From contig NZ_BCWW01000014.1 of NCBI RefSeq assembly GCF_001894785.1, positions 1-64,000 on the forward strand: 64,000 nucleotides of DNA, written 5' to 3'. Made by a program: the position numbers and the translations under genes. Positions 41,096-50,195 of the stretch are shown here, piece by piece (position 1 is the stretch's first letter; each line of letters starts with the position of its first letter). A model generated the notes under the pieces. It made no database searches. It was not told the DNA's origin and saw only the letters and a program-made list of their open reading frames with translations. This DNA is from Rhodococcoides fascians NBRC 12155 = LMG 3623. Lineage in GTDB: Bacteria; Actinomycetota; Actinomycetes; Mycobacteriales; Mycobacteriaceae.

Positions 41096-42427
41096 ATGCC
41101 AGCATCACAGGGCACCGGACACCACCGCTCATCCAAGAAGCGAGGGCGGGTGATCAAATCGCTGCCCGCCGTGGCCGCGGTGACGATCGCCGGCCTGACC
41201 ATGCAGGCCGCTCCCGCTCAAGCTGCACCATCGCAGCCGGGAGTGACCAGTCCTCAAGGATCACAACCGGGAGTCACGAGCACACCGCAGACGGCACCGG
41301 CCACCCCGCCGCCGCCCGCTCCGAAACCGCGTGAGTACTTGGACGGCTACCAGCCCTCACCACAGGTGCAGCAAACCCCGTCCCGTAGCTACGACGACTA
41401 CCTGGCCGGTAACCAGCAGTCCTCGAACTACCAAAACACCTACTACGAAGCCCCCGCTCCGCAAGCCGCCCCGAGCGAAGCACCCCCGGCATTGCAGGCA
41501 ACTCCGCCGCCCCCGCCGCCGGTCCCGACGGTGCAGCGCAAGGTCATCGCCCCGATCGAGGCCCCGCCCGGAACCTTCATCGCCGGCGGCACGCTGGTAC
41601 CGGTCGATACCAACATCGTCGACCAGAACCTGCTCACACGTACCAACAACACGTTGCAGTCAATACAAGCCGATGGCGGAAACTGGCTCGTGGACAACGG
41701 TTTCGCCGACGCGCCCCGCGCCGACAGGATCGCAGCGGGTACCGCGACCGGTGTCATCACCGGTGGCGCTGTCGGTCTCGCGGCATCGGTGGTCCCGGCC
41801 GCGGTGATCACCGGCACCGCTGCTGCCATCGGCGGCGGCCTCGGAGTCGCTGCTACCACCGGCACCGGTGCGATCGTCTGGGGAGGACCGGTGGGTTGGG
41901 TCTTCATCCCCGGCGCTGCCGCACTTGCCGGTGCAGGCGTCGGCGCAGCACTGTCGGCACCAATCGTGCTGGGCTTGACCGGTGCCGGCGCTGTCATCGG
42001 CGGCGTCCTCGGTGCCACCGTTCTCGGCGGCGAACAGCAGATCATCGAAGAGCCGGCCCCCGCCCCGGCGGTGGTTCCCCCGGCTGCCGACAGCGTCCCG
42101 ACGATCCCGCCGGCCGCGACAGTAGATCTCCCCGGCCCTGTCGGGCAGGTTCGCGACACCCTTGCCGCCGACCCGAACGGCCGCCAAGTACTCGCGGCGG
42201 CCGACACAGCCGTTCAGAACGCGGCTCCGATCGTCGACAAGGCCGTCGACGATGCGTCGGTGTGGACCGCACCGGCGGCCTCGGCAGTGCAGGGCTTCAC
42301 CTCGAAGGCCCTCGAACAGCCGCAGGTGGCACAGTCCGTCGAGACGGTGCAGTCGGCTGCAGCGCCTCTGGTCGAGCAGGTCACTGCCGCTCTCGGCGGC
42401 TTGCAGGCGGCGTTCGCACCCGCCTGA
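41096..42427 (+). CDS. Exported proline/alanine-rich protein of the transfer locus
   Basis: A 443-residue protein with a Sec signal peptide (basic start, hydrophobic VAAVTIAGLTMQAAPAQA, cleavage near residue 44). A long Pro/Gln/Ala-rich linker follows to ~residue 145, a structured segment with NNTLQSIQADGGNWLVDNGF, and a glycine-rich hydrophobic region (residues ~215-320) likely to insert in or cross a membrane. The C-terminus is helical. The ATG at 41096 has AGGAAGGGA upstream. It is the first gene of the secretion locus and may be an envelope or mating-pore component. No named family was recognised. Confidence 0.75.
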   Translation: MPASQGTGHHRSSKKRGRVIKSLPAVAAVTIAGLTMQAAPAQAAPSQPGVTSPQGSQPGVTSTPQTAPATPPPPAPKPREYLDGYQPSPQVQQTPSRSYDDYLAGNQQSSNYQNTYYEAPAPQAAPSEAPPALQATPPPPPPVPTVQRKVIAPIEAPPGTFIAGGTLVPVDTNIVDQNLLTRTNNTLQSIQADGGNWLVDNGFADAPRADRIAAGTATGVITGGAVGLAASVVPAAVITGTAAAIGGGLGVAATTGTGAIVWGGPVGWVFIPGAAALAGAGVGAALSAPIVLGLTGAGAVIGGVLGATVLGGEQQIIEEPAPAPAVVPPAADSVPTIPPAATVDLPGPVGQVRDTLAADPNGRQVLAAADTAVQNAAPIVDKAVDDASVWTAPAASAVQGFTSKALEQPQVAQSVETVQSAAAPLVEQVTAALGGLQAAFAPA

Positions 42428-42475
42428 TTCGCCCTACAGCCAGCTAGTTGAACCAGCCAGGAAGGACACATCCAG

Positions 42476-43069
42476 ATGATCCGCCGTTCGACGACATCTC
42501 CGATTGCCAGTGCCACCGGCCCAGCCCGATCAGGGGTGCCGTCGAGCTCGCCCCGTGTGCCGCGATCGCGCCGACGCGCGGTCGCGGCAGCCGGGGCTGC
42601 TGTCGTGTTCGTGGCCGTCGCCGCCGCTGTGTTGTTCAGCGGTGGCGACTCCGAGCCGGACACGACAGCCACCGACACGATCGCCGCTTCCTCCGTCGCG
42701 CCGACAACCGTTGCGGCCGGGCCGGATTGCTCGATGCCGGCCGGGGATCAGAACAGCGGCCCAGGGGTCATCGCCGCGTTCGAGCACGCCTACTACGTCC
42801 AGCGATCGGGCGCGGCCGCGCACGCTCTGGTGTCACCGAATGCCCCGGCGAGTGCCCCGTTCACCGTCGAAGCCAACCTCGACGCAGGTATCGCCACCGT
42901 CCCGGTCGGCACCACCTACTGCCTCGACATCGACCCGCTGCGCACCGGCTCCTACACCCTCACTCTCACCGAGAGCGGCCCGAACGGGCCTGGGACGCAG
43001 TACCGCCAGCGGATCACCACCGACCAGGTCGACGGTCGCTACGTCATCGCCGCCATCGAGCAAGCGTGA
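42476..43069 (+). CDS. Single-TM hypothetical protein of the transfer locus
   Basis: A 197-residue protein with a basic N-terminus, one TM helix (AVAAAGAAVVFVAVAAAVLF, residues ~35-54) and an extracytoplasmic domain. The domain contains two cysteines (DCSMPAG and TTYCLDID) that could form a disulfide, and GVIAAFEHAYYVQRSGAAAH, an NTF2-like feature. AGGAAGGA lies upstream. The layout (short cytoplasmic tail, TM, small outer domain) suits an accessory subunit of the mating channel. No assigned function. Confidence 0.7.
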   Translation: MIRRSTTSPIASATGPARSGVPSSSPRVPRSRRRAVAAAGAAVVFVAVAAAVLFSGGDSEPDTTATDTIAASSVAPTTVAAGPDCSMPAGDQNSGPGVIAAFEHAYYVQRSGAAAHALVSPNAPASAPFTVEANLDAGIATVPVGTTYCLDIDPLRTGSYTLTLTESGPNGPGTQYRQRITTDQVDGRYVIAAIEQA

Positions 43070-43143
43070 TCACCCACCGCCGCCACAGCGCGAGATCGCC
43101 GCAGCACCGCGGCGAACAGCCACCACGAAAGGAACGCCAGGAC

Positions 43144-43800
43144 ATGAGCGATGCAGCGAGCGAATGGGCCGAGGCCGCCACCGCAGTACGTCAGGCACGC
43201 GAGACCCTCGAGGCGTCGACCGCGAGCGAGATCCGCGCATGGGCCGAAGAGTCCGGGCTGGCCGACTGGTCGATGTGGCAGAAGATCAAACGAGAGCTCT
43301 ACAAGCAGCTCGACCTGGACTACGACGGATTGCGCGCCAGCGAAGCCGAGCAGGTCACCGACGCGGTCGCCTCCGCGGCGTCGGCCGCACCGCTGGTCGA
43401 GCTCTACGCCGCAGGCGATGAGCGCGGCAGCTTCGCAGTGGTCGGCGATGGCGACGAAACAGCCTGGTACGGAACATTTCACGCCAAGGACGCGGTGTTT
43501 CGGCAGGGCGATCAGACCTCGGCCGACGACTCGGCGGCCGGCAAGGCAGCCTTTCTCGCCGGCAAGCTACGCGAAGAGCTCGACGCTCCCGCGATCCGGC
43601 TGATTCTGCATATCTCCAACCCGCACCTCGACGGCACGCGGCTCGCAGCTCTCGCGGCACGCTACGGAGTGCACCTCGAACGCCTCGAGATCGACGGCGA
43701 GAATCCGGCCACCGTGTGGTGCGAGGTTCCCGGACACCGTCCGTGGCAGGCCATCCGGCTCTCCGATCTGCTCGTCGACGATCAAGCGGAGGTCGGCTGA
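43144..43800 (+). CDS. Hypothetical protein upstream of ParA-like ATPase
   Basis: A 218-residue soluble protein beginning MSDAASEWAEAATAVRQARE. The first ~85 residues are helical; the C-terminal part (residues 140-218) has alternating hydrophobics with LILHISNPHLDGTRLAALAA. GAAAGGA precedes the ATG. Its stop overlaps the start of the ATPase gene (TGATG), so the products probably work together. A longer frame extending to 42448 covers the preceding gene and was not used. Not recognised as any known family. Confidence 0.7.
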   Translation: MSDAASEWAEAATAVRQARETLEASTASEIRAWAEESGLADWSMWQKIKRELYKQLDLDYDGLRASEAEQVTDAVASAASAAPLVELYAAGDERGSFAVVGDGDETAWYGTFHAKDAVFRQGDQTSADDSAAGKAAFLAGKLREELDAPAIRLILHISNPHLDGTRLAALAARYGVHLERLEIDGENPATVWCEVPGHRPWQAIRLSDLLVDDQAEVG

Positions 43801-45089
43801 TGGCCGAACAGCACCCGCGCCCAGACGTCGACAACCCCGTCGCGGGTTACGAAGCCGAGGACACCGTCAACCTCCGCGCTCAGCGCCTGCGCCGACCCGA
43901 ATCCGAACCGGACGAACAGCCTGCAGGCGAGTCGGCCGACGACACGGCACCGGACCCGTACGGGGTCGGGCAGGACGCACTGGCCGCGGTCGAGACACCC
44001 GATGTCGACCCCGCAGCGTTCTACCGAGCACGACTGTTCGACCGCCAGGAAGAAGACCCGACCGCCGAGCCCGCCGAAGCAGGCCTGAGAGGCCGAATCA
44101 ACGCCGCCCTGGGAACTCATCTTAAGCCCAAGCCCACCTCTGCCGAAGTCAGACTGCGTCAGTCGATTCGCGTTGTGCAGCAGCCACTTCCCGGATGCTC
44201 GGTGGTCTCGGTCATCAATCCCAAGGGCGGAGCCGGCAAAACTCCGACATCGGTGCTGCTCGGTTCGACGTTCGGCAAGCACCGTGGCCACGGGGTAACA
44301 GTGTTCGACGCCAGCGAATCGCTCGGCAGTCTCGGCGATCGCGCCGCCCGCACCACCGATCCGGAGCTCACGGTGTGGGATCTGCTCGACCATGCACACG
44401 AGCTGGCGTCCTCGTCGGCGGTGTCGGGATCGCTCACTGCGTTTCTGCGGCGTCAACCGACAATGGAAGACATTCTTGCAGCGGACAATTCGGCGGGCCG
44501 TGAGCGCAATCTGGGGTGGGACGAATGCGCCGCGGTGATGGCAGTGCTGCGCCGACACCGGGACCTGATCGTCATCGACACCGCCGCAAATCCCTTGGCC
44601 GAGTCCTGGCAGTGGGCCGTGCAGCATTCCGATGCCCTGGTCGTTCCGCTCCCGCTACGCCTCGACATCGCCCGGCAGGTCTATCAGATGCTCGAGGGCA
44701 TCATCGCCCGCGGCTACGGGCACCTGTTGTCGTCGACGATCGTCGTGACCTGTGCAACACCGGATTCCAACCCGCAGTTGGCGTCTGCGGTCTTCGAGGA
44801 CCTGCGCAATCTCGGTGTCCAGGAAGGCAATTTCATTCAGGCCCCGTACGAATCAGCGCTCGCCCGCGGCGATCGGATCGTCTACAAGGACCTCCCGCCC
44901 GCCACGATCGAGGCCTACACCAATGTCACCGCGCTGGTCGCCGACAACATCGCCGCGGCACGAGCCGGCGCGGCCTACCAATTCACCGATCCGTATTCCC
45001 CGCAGCCGGTGAACCGCCAGCCCGACAGCGCACCACCCCCACAGCTCTCGCAGTGGGAGCGGCGCAGCCGCGACCGTCGCGGAGCCTGA
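43800..45089 (+). CDS. MinD/ParA-like ATPase of the transfer locus
   Basis: A 429-residue protein with an acidic, disordered N-terminus (~130 residues) followed by a deviant-Walker ATPase domain. Walker A is NPKGGAGKTPT (K142-T148), with the signature lysine early in the loop. The switch/Walker B region is DLIVIDTAANPLAES. The residue after KT is P rather than T/S. Such N-terminally extended ParA-like proteins occur in actinobacterial type IV/ESX-type systems, where they may position or energise the machinery. The ATG overlaps the upstream stop. It is not accompanied by a ParB gene, so plasmid partition is less likely. Confidence 0.83.
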   Translation: MAEQHPRPDVDNPVAGYEAEDTVNLRAQRLRRPESEPDEQPAGESADDTAPDPYGVGQDALAAVETPDVDPAAFYRARLFDRQEEDPTAEPAEAGLRGRINAALGTHLKPKPTSAEVRLRQSIRVVQQPLPGCSVVSVINPKGGAGKTPTSVLLGSTFGKHRGHGVTVFDASESLGSLGDRAARTTDPELTVWDLLDHAHELASSSAVSGSLTAFLRRQPTMEDILAADNSAGRERNLGWDECAAVMAVLRRHRDLIVIDTAANPLAESWQWAVQHSDALVVPLPLRLDIARQVYQMLEGIIARGYGHLLSSTIVVTCATPDSNPQLASAVFEDLRNLGVQEGNFIQAPYESALARGDRIVYKDLPPATIEAYTNVTALVADNIAAARAGAAYQFTDPYSPQPVNRQPDSAPPPQLSQWERRSRDRRGA

Positions 45090-45127
45090 CCCGTCCCCAC
45101 CCCGCTCGAGCACACGAGGAGAACACC

Positions 45128-47191
45128 ATGACCGGCCAGAGAACGCTCACCACCGCGCTACGACGACCGCGCTGGGCGCACTCCGCGATGGCAGCCGCCG
45201 CCGCGGTGGTCCTGGCCTTGGGCGCCGTCCCAGCACACGCCGCACCGGCAGCGACGGCGGCAACCTCGTGCGCGAAGTACGTCGCGATCATGGCCCCGGG
45301 TACGTGGGAAACCAACGCCGCGGCGAATCCCACCACCCCGGTCGGGATGCTCGCCACCGTCGGCAACGCCCTGAAACAGAAGTACGGCAACGACATCGAG
45401 GTCTACTACCCCGCGTACGCGGCGTCGGCGTTCGACAAGGGCCGTACCTACGCCGACAGCAAGGAAACCGGCAAGAGCGCCATCAACAACATCCTCACCT
45501 CGGCGTGCGCGACGTCGAAGTTCCTGCTCTCGGGCTACTCCCAAGGCGCGGACGCCGCCGGCGACGTCGCCGCCGAGATCGGTAACGGACGCGGCGTCGT
45601 TCCCGCGGCCCGGATTCTCGGCGTCGGTCTGGTCGCCGATCCGCACCAGGGCACCGCCGGCGGCACCGTCGTCGGGCCGAAGGTCGAGGGCCAGGGCATC
45701 GGCGGGGTCCGGCCCGAAGGCTTCGGCTCGCTGGCCCCGGTGGTCAAGCAGCTCTGCAATCCCACGGACCTGTACTGCTCGACGAGCGCCGGCAAGGACG
45801 GTCTGCTCGCGGGCCTGGGCAAGGTGCTGGCGAACAAGCCCGTCGACCCGGTCCCCACCGGCGGGCAGACCGGATCCGGATCGACCGTCGCTCCGTCGAC
45901 GACCGCGCAGGGCGGCGTCACCGGTGCCGGAACGCAACCGGGCACGACACCGACACAGTCGGGAGAGGTCAGCGATTTCTCGTCGTCGCTGGTCTCGGAC
46001 TTCTCCCGCGTCGATCTGGCCGGTGCCGCGAACACCGCATCGACTCTCGGGGAGCGGGTGGCCACCCTGCCCGACTCGGTGGGAACCAACCGCACTCAGT
46101 CGCAGGTCGCCAGCGTCGGGGCCTCGGCGACATCGTTGCTCAACACCCTCGAACCGGTCGCCGACGTGCAGTCGGTGATCGCCGCGAACCCCGGCATCCG
46201 TTCGACTCTCGACACCGCACCGGAAGGATCCCCGGAGGCCAAGACCTCGACGGTGCTCGACGCCCTCGACCAGATCGACATTCCCGCAGTCCTGAGCACA
46301 GCGACCTCGATCGCCGACACCGCCTCGTCGGTACTGGGCGGCACCGGCACCACCGCGGGCCTCGCCGGCACCTCGTCGACCCTGAGCGGGCAGGTCGCAC
46401 CGTTGCAGTCCGTGTCCCCGGATGCGCTGACCTCGGCAACGCAGGTGCTTTCGCTGCTCAAGCCGAAGACGGTGGTCAACCAGGTCGTCAACGTCGCGAC
46501 CGGCTTCACGAGCCTGGACTACCAAGGCATCGTCGACAACCTGATCGCGTTGCCGCAGAAGGTCGCTGCTCTCGATGTCGCGGGATCACACAAGATCGCC
46601 GGAGACCTGAACAACCAGTTCGCGCCGATCGTGAAGATGGCCGCAGGGGTGGACCTGCATACCCTGGCGGCGTTGGTGGCGATGATCCCCGACCCCAGCG
46701 GCTCGGCGCAGATCGCCTCCCTGGTGTTGAGCTTGCTCGGCAACGTCGACGTGATCCGCCTGGCCAACGATGTCGGCGCGATTCAGGAAGTCGCGTGGAA
46801 GATCCTCGAAACCGGCAACCTCGCGGCCACCGCCGAGCTGCTGCCCATCGGGCTCGACCTCGCCTCGGTCGCGGTCGGAGTGCTGACCGGCTCGGCCGCC
46901 AAGACCAGCCCCGACCAACTCGGCACACAGACCCAGGTCACCGGACAGTCCGCAGCGATCGGCCAGCAAGCCTCCACCGGCGATTTCGCCGGTCTGGCAG
47001 GCAGTCTCGTCTCACTGGCCTCCTCACCAGGCGCAGGCGACGCTGCCGAGCTGGTTCGTGCCGGTATCGACGCCGCGACGTTCTTCGCCTCCGGTGCTCA
47101 CCAGTCCTACGGCGACTTCACGGTCGACTCCACCGGCCGCAGCGCCCTGCAATGGCTCATCGACTTCTTCACCCAGAAGATCGGGGGCTGA
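45128..47191 (+). CDS. Cutinase-family secreted esterase with split catalytic triad
   Basis: A 687-residue exported protein (signal peptide to ~residue 39, AHA cleavage site). Residues 48-220 form a cutinase-type domain: YVAIMAPGTWETNA, nucleophile elbow LSGYSQGAD (Ser138) and CNPTDLYC (C210, Asp214, C217). The expected C-terminal histidine of cutinases normally follows within 15-20 residues; here a similar AHQSYGDFTVD segment (His658) occurs only at the far C-terminus, after a ~440-residue Ser/Thr/Ala-rich helical insertion. In mycolic-acid bacteria such enzymes could hydrolyse envelope esters during mating-channel assembly. GAGGAGAA precedes the ATG. Confidence 0.82.
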   Translation: MTGQRTLTTALRRPRWAHSAMAAAAAVVLALGAVPAHAAPAATAATSCAKYVAIMAPGTWETNAAANPTTPVGMLATVGNALKQKYGNDIEVYYPAYAASAFDKGRTYADSKETGKSAINNILTSACATSKFLLSGYSQGADAAGDVAAEIGNGRGVVPAARILGVGLVADPHQGTAGGTVVGPKVEGQGIGGVRPEGFGSLAPVVKQLCNPTDLYCSTSAGKDGLLAGLGKVLANKPVDPVPTGGQTGSGSTVAPSTTAQGGVTGAGTQPGTTPTQSGEVSDFSSSLVSDFSRVDLAGAANTASTLGERVATLPDSVGTNRTQSQVASVGASATSLLNTLEPVADVQSVIAANPGIRSTLDTAPEGSPEAKTSTVLDALDQIDIPAVLSTATSIADTASSVLGGTGTTAGLAGTSSTLSGQVAPLQSVSPDALTSATQVLSLLKPKTVVNQVVNVATGFTSLDYQGIVDNLIALPQKVAALDVAGSHKIAGDLNNQFAPIVKMAAGVDLHTLAALVAMIPDPSGSAQIASLVLSLLGNVDVIRLANDVGAIQEVAWKILETGNLAATAELLPIGLDLASVAVGVLTGSAAKTSPDQLGTQTQVTGQSAAIGQQASTGDFAGLAGSLVSLASSPGAGDAAELVRAGIDAATFFASGAHQSYGDFTVDSTGRSALQWLIDFFTQKIGG

Positions 47192-47335
47192 CCGGCGGCC
47201 ACCGAGCAGGCTCTGCAGCCGGGCGGGCAAGACACAGAGCAACCGAAAGCTGCAGCACCACAACCGAACTACGCGTACCACCACAGGTGTCCGGGCGGGC
47301 CTGATCATCTTGTCGATTCGTGAGGACATGCACCG

Positions 47336-49033
47336 ATGGCAGCATCACAGCAGGGCAGCAAGGACAGTGCGGGCGCACTGAGCCTGTTGCTGATCGCCGC
47401 CATTGCTGCGATCGGCATGTTCGGTGTCCTCTCGGGCGATCGCACACCGCCGGTCGACGAAGGCACCTGCCTGCCTGCCGGCGCGGCCGCGGTGGCCCCG
47501 CACTCGGGAACAGTGGTGATGCCGCTACGTGAAGGCACGTATCAGGCCACGAGCGGTTTCGGTGCCCGCACGAACCCGGTCACCGGCGAAGCCGAAGGAC
47601 ACCAGGGCCAGGACTACTCCGCCCCGATCGGGACCCCGATCTACGCGGCCACCGACGGCACGGTCGTCAAGGCCGAACACGCCAGCGGGTTCGGCAACTG
47701 GATCATCATCGACACCACCGTCGACGGCCAGTCGCTCTCGACGGTCTACGGCCATATGAACGACGACGGCGTCGGGGTCACCGCGGGCCAGACCGTCAAA
47801 GCCGGTGACCCGATCGGCGCCGTCGGTAATGCCGGACAGTCCACCGGCCCGCACTTGCACTTCGAGATCTGGCCCGGCACCCGCCTCGCATCCGGATCGA
47901 GCCCGGTCGATCCCGTGGCCTGGCTCGCCGCCGCCGGTGCCACCGCCCCGACCGCCACCGCGGACGTCCTCGCCGCAGCCCCGGCCGGCACCTCCGCCGC
48001 GACCCCGACCACCGGTGCCGCGGCGCAGGGCGTATCGAGTCGATCGGTCAAGCTCGCCGCCGCGATCAAACCCGGCTGCGGAGTCCCGGCCGGATCGACC
48101 GGACTGCGGCCGGGATCGGTACCGGCGGACTTCGAGCCGTGGATCGTCAAGGCCGGCACCGTGTGCCCCGAGGTCACCGCACCGGTCGTCGCCGCGCAGC
48201 TCGAACAAGAGGGCGGCTTCGACGTCAACGCCCACAACGCAGGATCGGGCGCGGACGGACCGGCGCAGTTCATGCCCGCCACCTGGGCCGCGAAAGGCGT
48301 CGACGCCGACGAAGACGGCCGCAAGGACACCCGCAGCATCGCCGACGCGGTGATGAGCCAAGCCGCCTACGACTGCGAGCTGGCCGGCATCGCCAAGGAC
48401 TCCCTCGCCGCCGGCAAGCTCAGCGGCGACCTGACCGAGCTGTACCTGTCGATGTACAACTGCGGCCCAGGCGCGACCCTCTCGCAGGGCCGGGTGTGCC
48501 AGAACGCCGAAACCCTCGACTACGTCGCGAAGATTCCTCGCCGCGCTGCAGAAGCGTTCTCCGTCGCCGTCCCGCAGGCCACACCGGGGATTGTCCCCGG
48601 TGGCCCGTTCGGTCAGAACGTCGTCGCAGCGGCGATGCGCTGGCTCGGCACCACCTACGCCTGGGGCGGAGGCGACCGGAACGGACCCACTCGCGGTGTC
48701 AGTGACGGCGGCGGCCGCGCGGACATGATCGGCGACTTCGACAAGGTCGGCTTCGACTGCTCCGGACTGGTCCTCTACGCCGTCGCACAAGCCTCCGGCG
48801 GCGCGATCGTGCTTCCCCACCAGGACTCGGCGCAGATCGCCGACAGCCGCGGCCGCGTGATCGCCACCCCCGGCGAGCTCGCTCCCGGCGACATCATCCA
48901 ACCCCACTCGGGCCACATCTTCATCTGGCTCGGCGGAAACAAGGTCGTCGAGGCACCGCAGTCCGGCGACGTCGTGAAGGTATCGGACTGGACCCCGCCC
49001 GCGAGCGGCCTGACAGCACGGAGATTCGGATGA
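47336..49033 (+). CDS. Three-domain peptidoglycan hydrolase (M23 peptidase, lytic transglycosylase, NlpC/P60)
   Basis: A 565-residue protein anchored by an N-terminal TM segment (residues ~13-32). The first domain is an M23 metalloendopeptidase with H89-x3-D93 (GHQGQDY) and HLHFE (H163/H165). The second (residues ~240-410) is a transglycosylase-like domain with QLEQEGGFDVNAHN and DGPAQFMPATW. The third (~430-565) is NlpC/P60 with FDCSGLV (Cys nucleophile) and HSGHIFIW. It matches VirB1-type functions that open the cell wall for the mating channel. Its last codons overlap the next gene by four bases. Confidence 0.9.
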   Translation: MAASQQGSKDSAGALSLLLIAAIAAIGMFGVLSGDRTPPVDEGTCLPAGAAAVAPHSGTVVMPLREGTYQATSGFGARTNPVTGEAEGHQGQDYSAPIGTPIYAATDGTVVKAEHASGFGNWIIIDTTVDGQSLSTVYGHMNDDGVGVTAGQTVKAGDPIGAVGNAGQSTGPHLHFEIWPGTRLASGSSPVDPVAWLAAAGATAPTATADVLAAAPAGTSAATPTTGAAAQGVSSRSVKLAAAIKPGCGVPAGSTGLRPGSVPADFEPWIVKAGTVCPEVTAPVVAAQLEQEGGFDVNAHNAGSGADGPAQFMPATWAAKGVDADEDGRKDTRSIADAVMSQAAYDCELAGIAKDSLAAGKLSGDLTELYLSMYNCGPGATLSQGRVCQNAETLDYVAKIPRRAAEAFSVAVPQATPGIVPGGPFGQNVVAAAMRWLGTTYAWGGGDRNGPTRGVSDGGGRADMIGDFDKVGFDCSGLVLYAVAQASGGAIVLPHQDSAQIADSRGRVIATPGELAPGDIIQPHSGHIFIWLGGNKVVEAPQSGDVVKVSDWTPPASGLTARRFG

Positions 49034-49623
49034 GAGCCACCCGCACCGCCCTGACCGGATTGCTCGTCGCCGCAGCGGTTCTCACTGCCTGCGGTGGTGA
49101 AAGCACCGACAACGGCAGCGATGCCCCGTCGATCCCGGCGCAGCAGTGGACACCGGGTACGTCCCCGCCGAGCGGCAGCGATCCCACCCGTACCCCGCCG
49201 CCGGCCGCGACCGCGCTGCCCGACATCGCGGCTGGGGTGGAGCGGCAGAACCCGGACTCGGTGGCCACCGCGGCGTTGACGGTCTGGTTCACCTGGAACA
49301 CCGCCGTCGACGCCGGACCCAACGATGCCGCCGCCCGCACCGCGCCGCTGCTCACCTCCGACTACGCGCGCGAGATCACCTCCACCACAGCGCAATCGAG
49401 CCCCGGCGTGCAGTGGCTGGACTGGGCGGCGCGCGGCGCGGTCCTGACCCCCGACCTCGTCGCCGACGACGAACCCGTTCCCCCGCAGACCGATTCGACG
49501 GCCTACCGGTCGTATCACCTCACCCAACGCATCGACGGTGCCCCGGTGAGCGAGAGGGTCGTCGCGATGATCCTGCGGCGCGGCCCCGACGGCTGGGAGG
49601 TGAGCCGCATTCAAGACAAATAG
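49030..49623 (+). CDS. Lipoprotein of the transfer locus
   Basis: A 197-residue protein with a lipoprotein signal (LLVAAAVLTAC, lipobox LTAC, Cys21), a Pro/Thr-rich linker and a domain with TAALTVWFTWNTAVDAGPND, DYAREIT and DGWEVSRIQ resembling NTF2-like accessory domains. It overlaps the hydrolase gene through ATGA. It probably sits on the outer face of the membrane and could be a VirB7/VirB8-like accessory part of the channel. No precise family. Confidence 0.8.
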   Translation: MRATRTALTGLLVAAAVLTACGGESTDNGSDAPSIPAQQWTPGTSPPSGSDPTRTPPPAATALPDIAAGVERQNPDSVATAALTVWFTWNTAVDAGPNDAAARTAPLLTSDYAREITSTTAQSSPGVQWLDWAARGAVLTPDLVADDEPVPPQTDSTAYRSYHLTQRIDGAPVSERVVAMILRRGPDGWEVSRIQDK

Positions 49624-49681
49624 CCCCGCCTCGTACATCCACTGGCACTGCACATCACCATGTTTCGGAAAGGAACCCCCG

Positions 49682-50095
49682 ATGGACACAGAATCCGTCA
49701 CCACCCCCACCACCCGCACCTCGCACCGGGCACGCCGCGTACTCGGCGTCCTCGCTCTCACCGCCGCGCTGACCGTCCTGGCCGGCGGGGTCGCCGCAGC
49801 CCAGACGGTCAACCCGTACGACGGGGTCAACCCGGACATCAGCTTGTTCGGGCCTGCCCTGAATCAGACATGGAAGCGCATCCTCGCGGCGATCTGGGGA
49901 GCAAGCATCGCCATCGCGGGACTGTGGGTGCTGACCTCGTTCCTCAGCTCCCGGAAGGCCCGCAAGCGCGGTATGTCTAGCGATCTGAGCGAGTCGGGCG
50001 AGGATCTCAAGCTCTCGCTCATCATCTTGGGCGGAGTGGCCGCTGTCTCGCCGATCGTCGGCGCGGTCCTGCTCCTCGTCCAGCCCGGCGCATAG
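49682..50095 (+). CDS. Small membrane protein, candidate pilin/VirB2-like subunit
   Basis: A 137-residue protein: signal-like first helix ending at GVAAAQ (residue ~40), then two further TM helices (residues ~62-78 and ~110-130) separated by a short basic loop (SSRKARKRG). The order (cleavable signal plus two TM helices) is that of VirB2/TrbC-type subunits. AAAGGAA precedes the ATG. It is followed after 100 bases by the single-TM gene at 50196. Sequence resemblance to known pilins is too weak to be certain. Confidence 0.65.
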   Translation: MDTESVTTPTTRTSHRARRVLGVLALTAALTVLAGGVAAAQTVNPYDGVNPDISLFGPALNQTWKRILAAIWGASIAIAGLWVLTSFLSSRKARKRGMSSDLSESGEDLKLSLIILGGVAAVSPIVGAVLLLVQPGA

Positions 50096-50195
50096 CCGGT
50101 CCCGGCTCCGGTCCGGCGCATAGCCGATCGCGGGTCTGACCCCCGCTCTTCTTCCTCCCTGACGCGGCACCGTCCGCAGAAACGAGTTACCCATC

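Noticed and set aside
47336..49033. Prophage endolysin
   Set aside because: No phage structural or holin genes are near; the gene is embedded in an overlapping T4SS operon and has a TM anchor.
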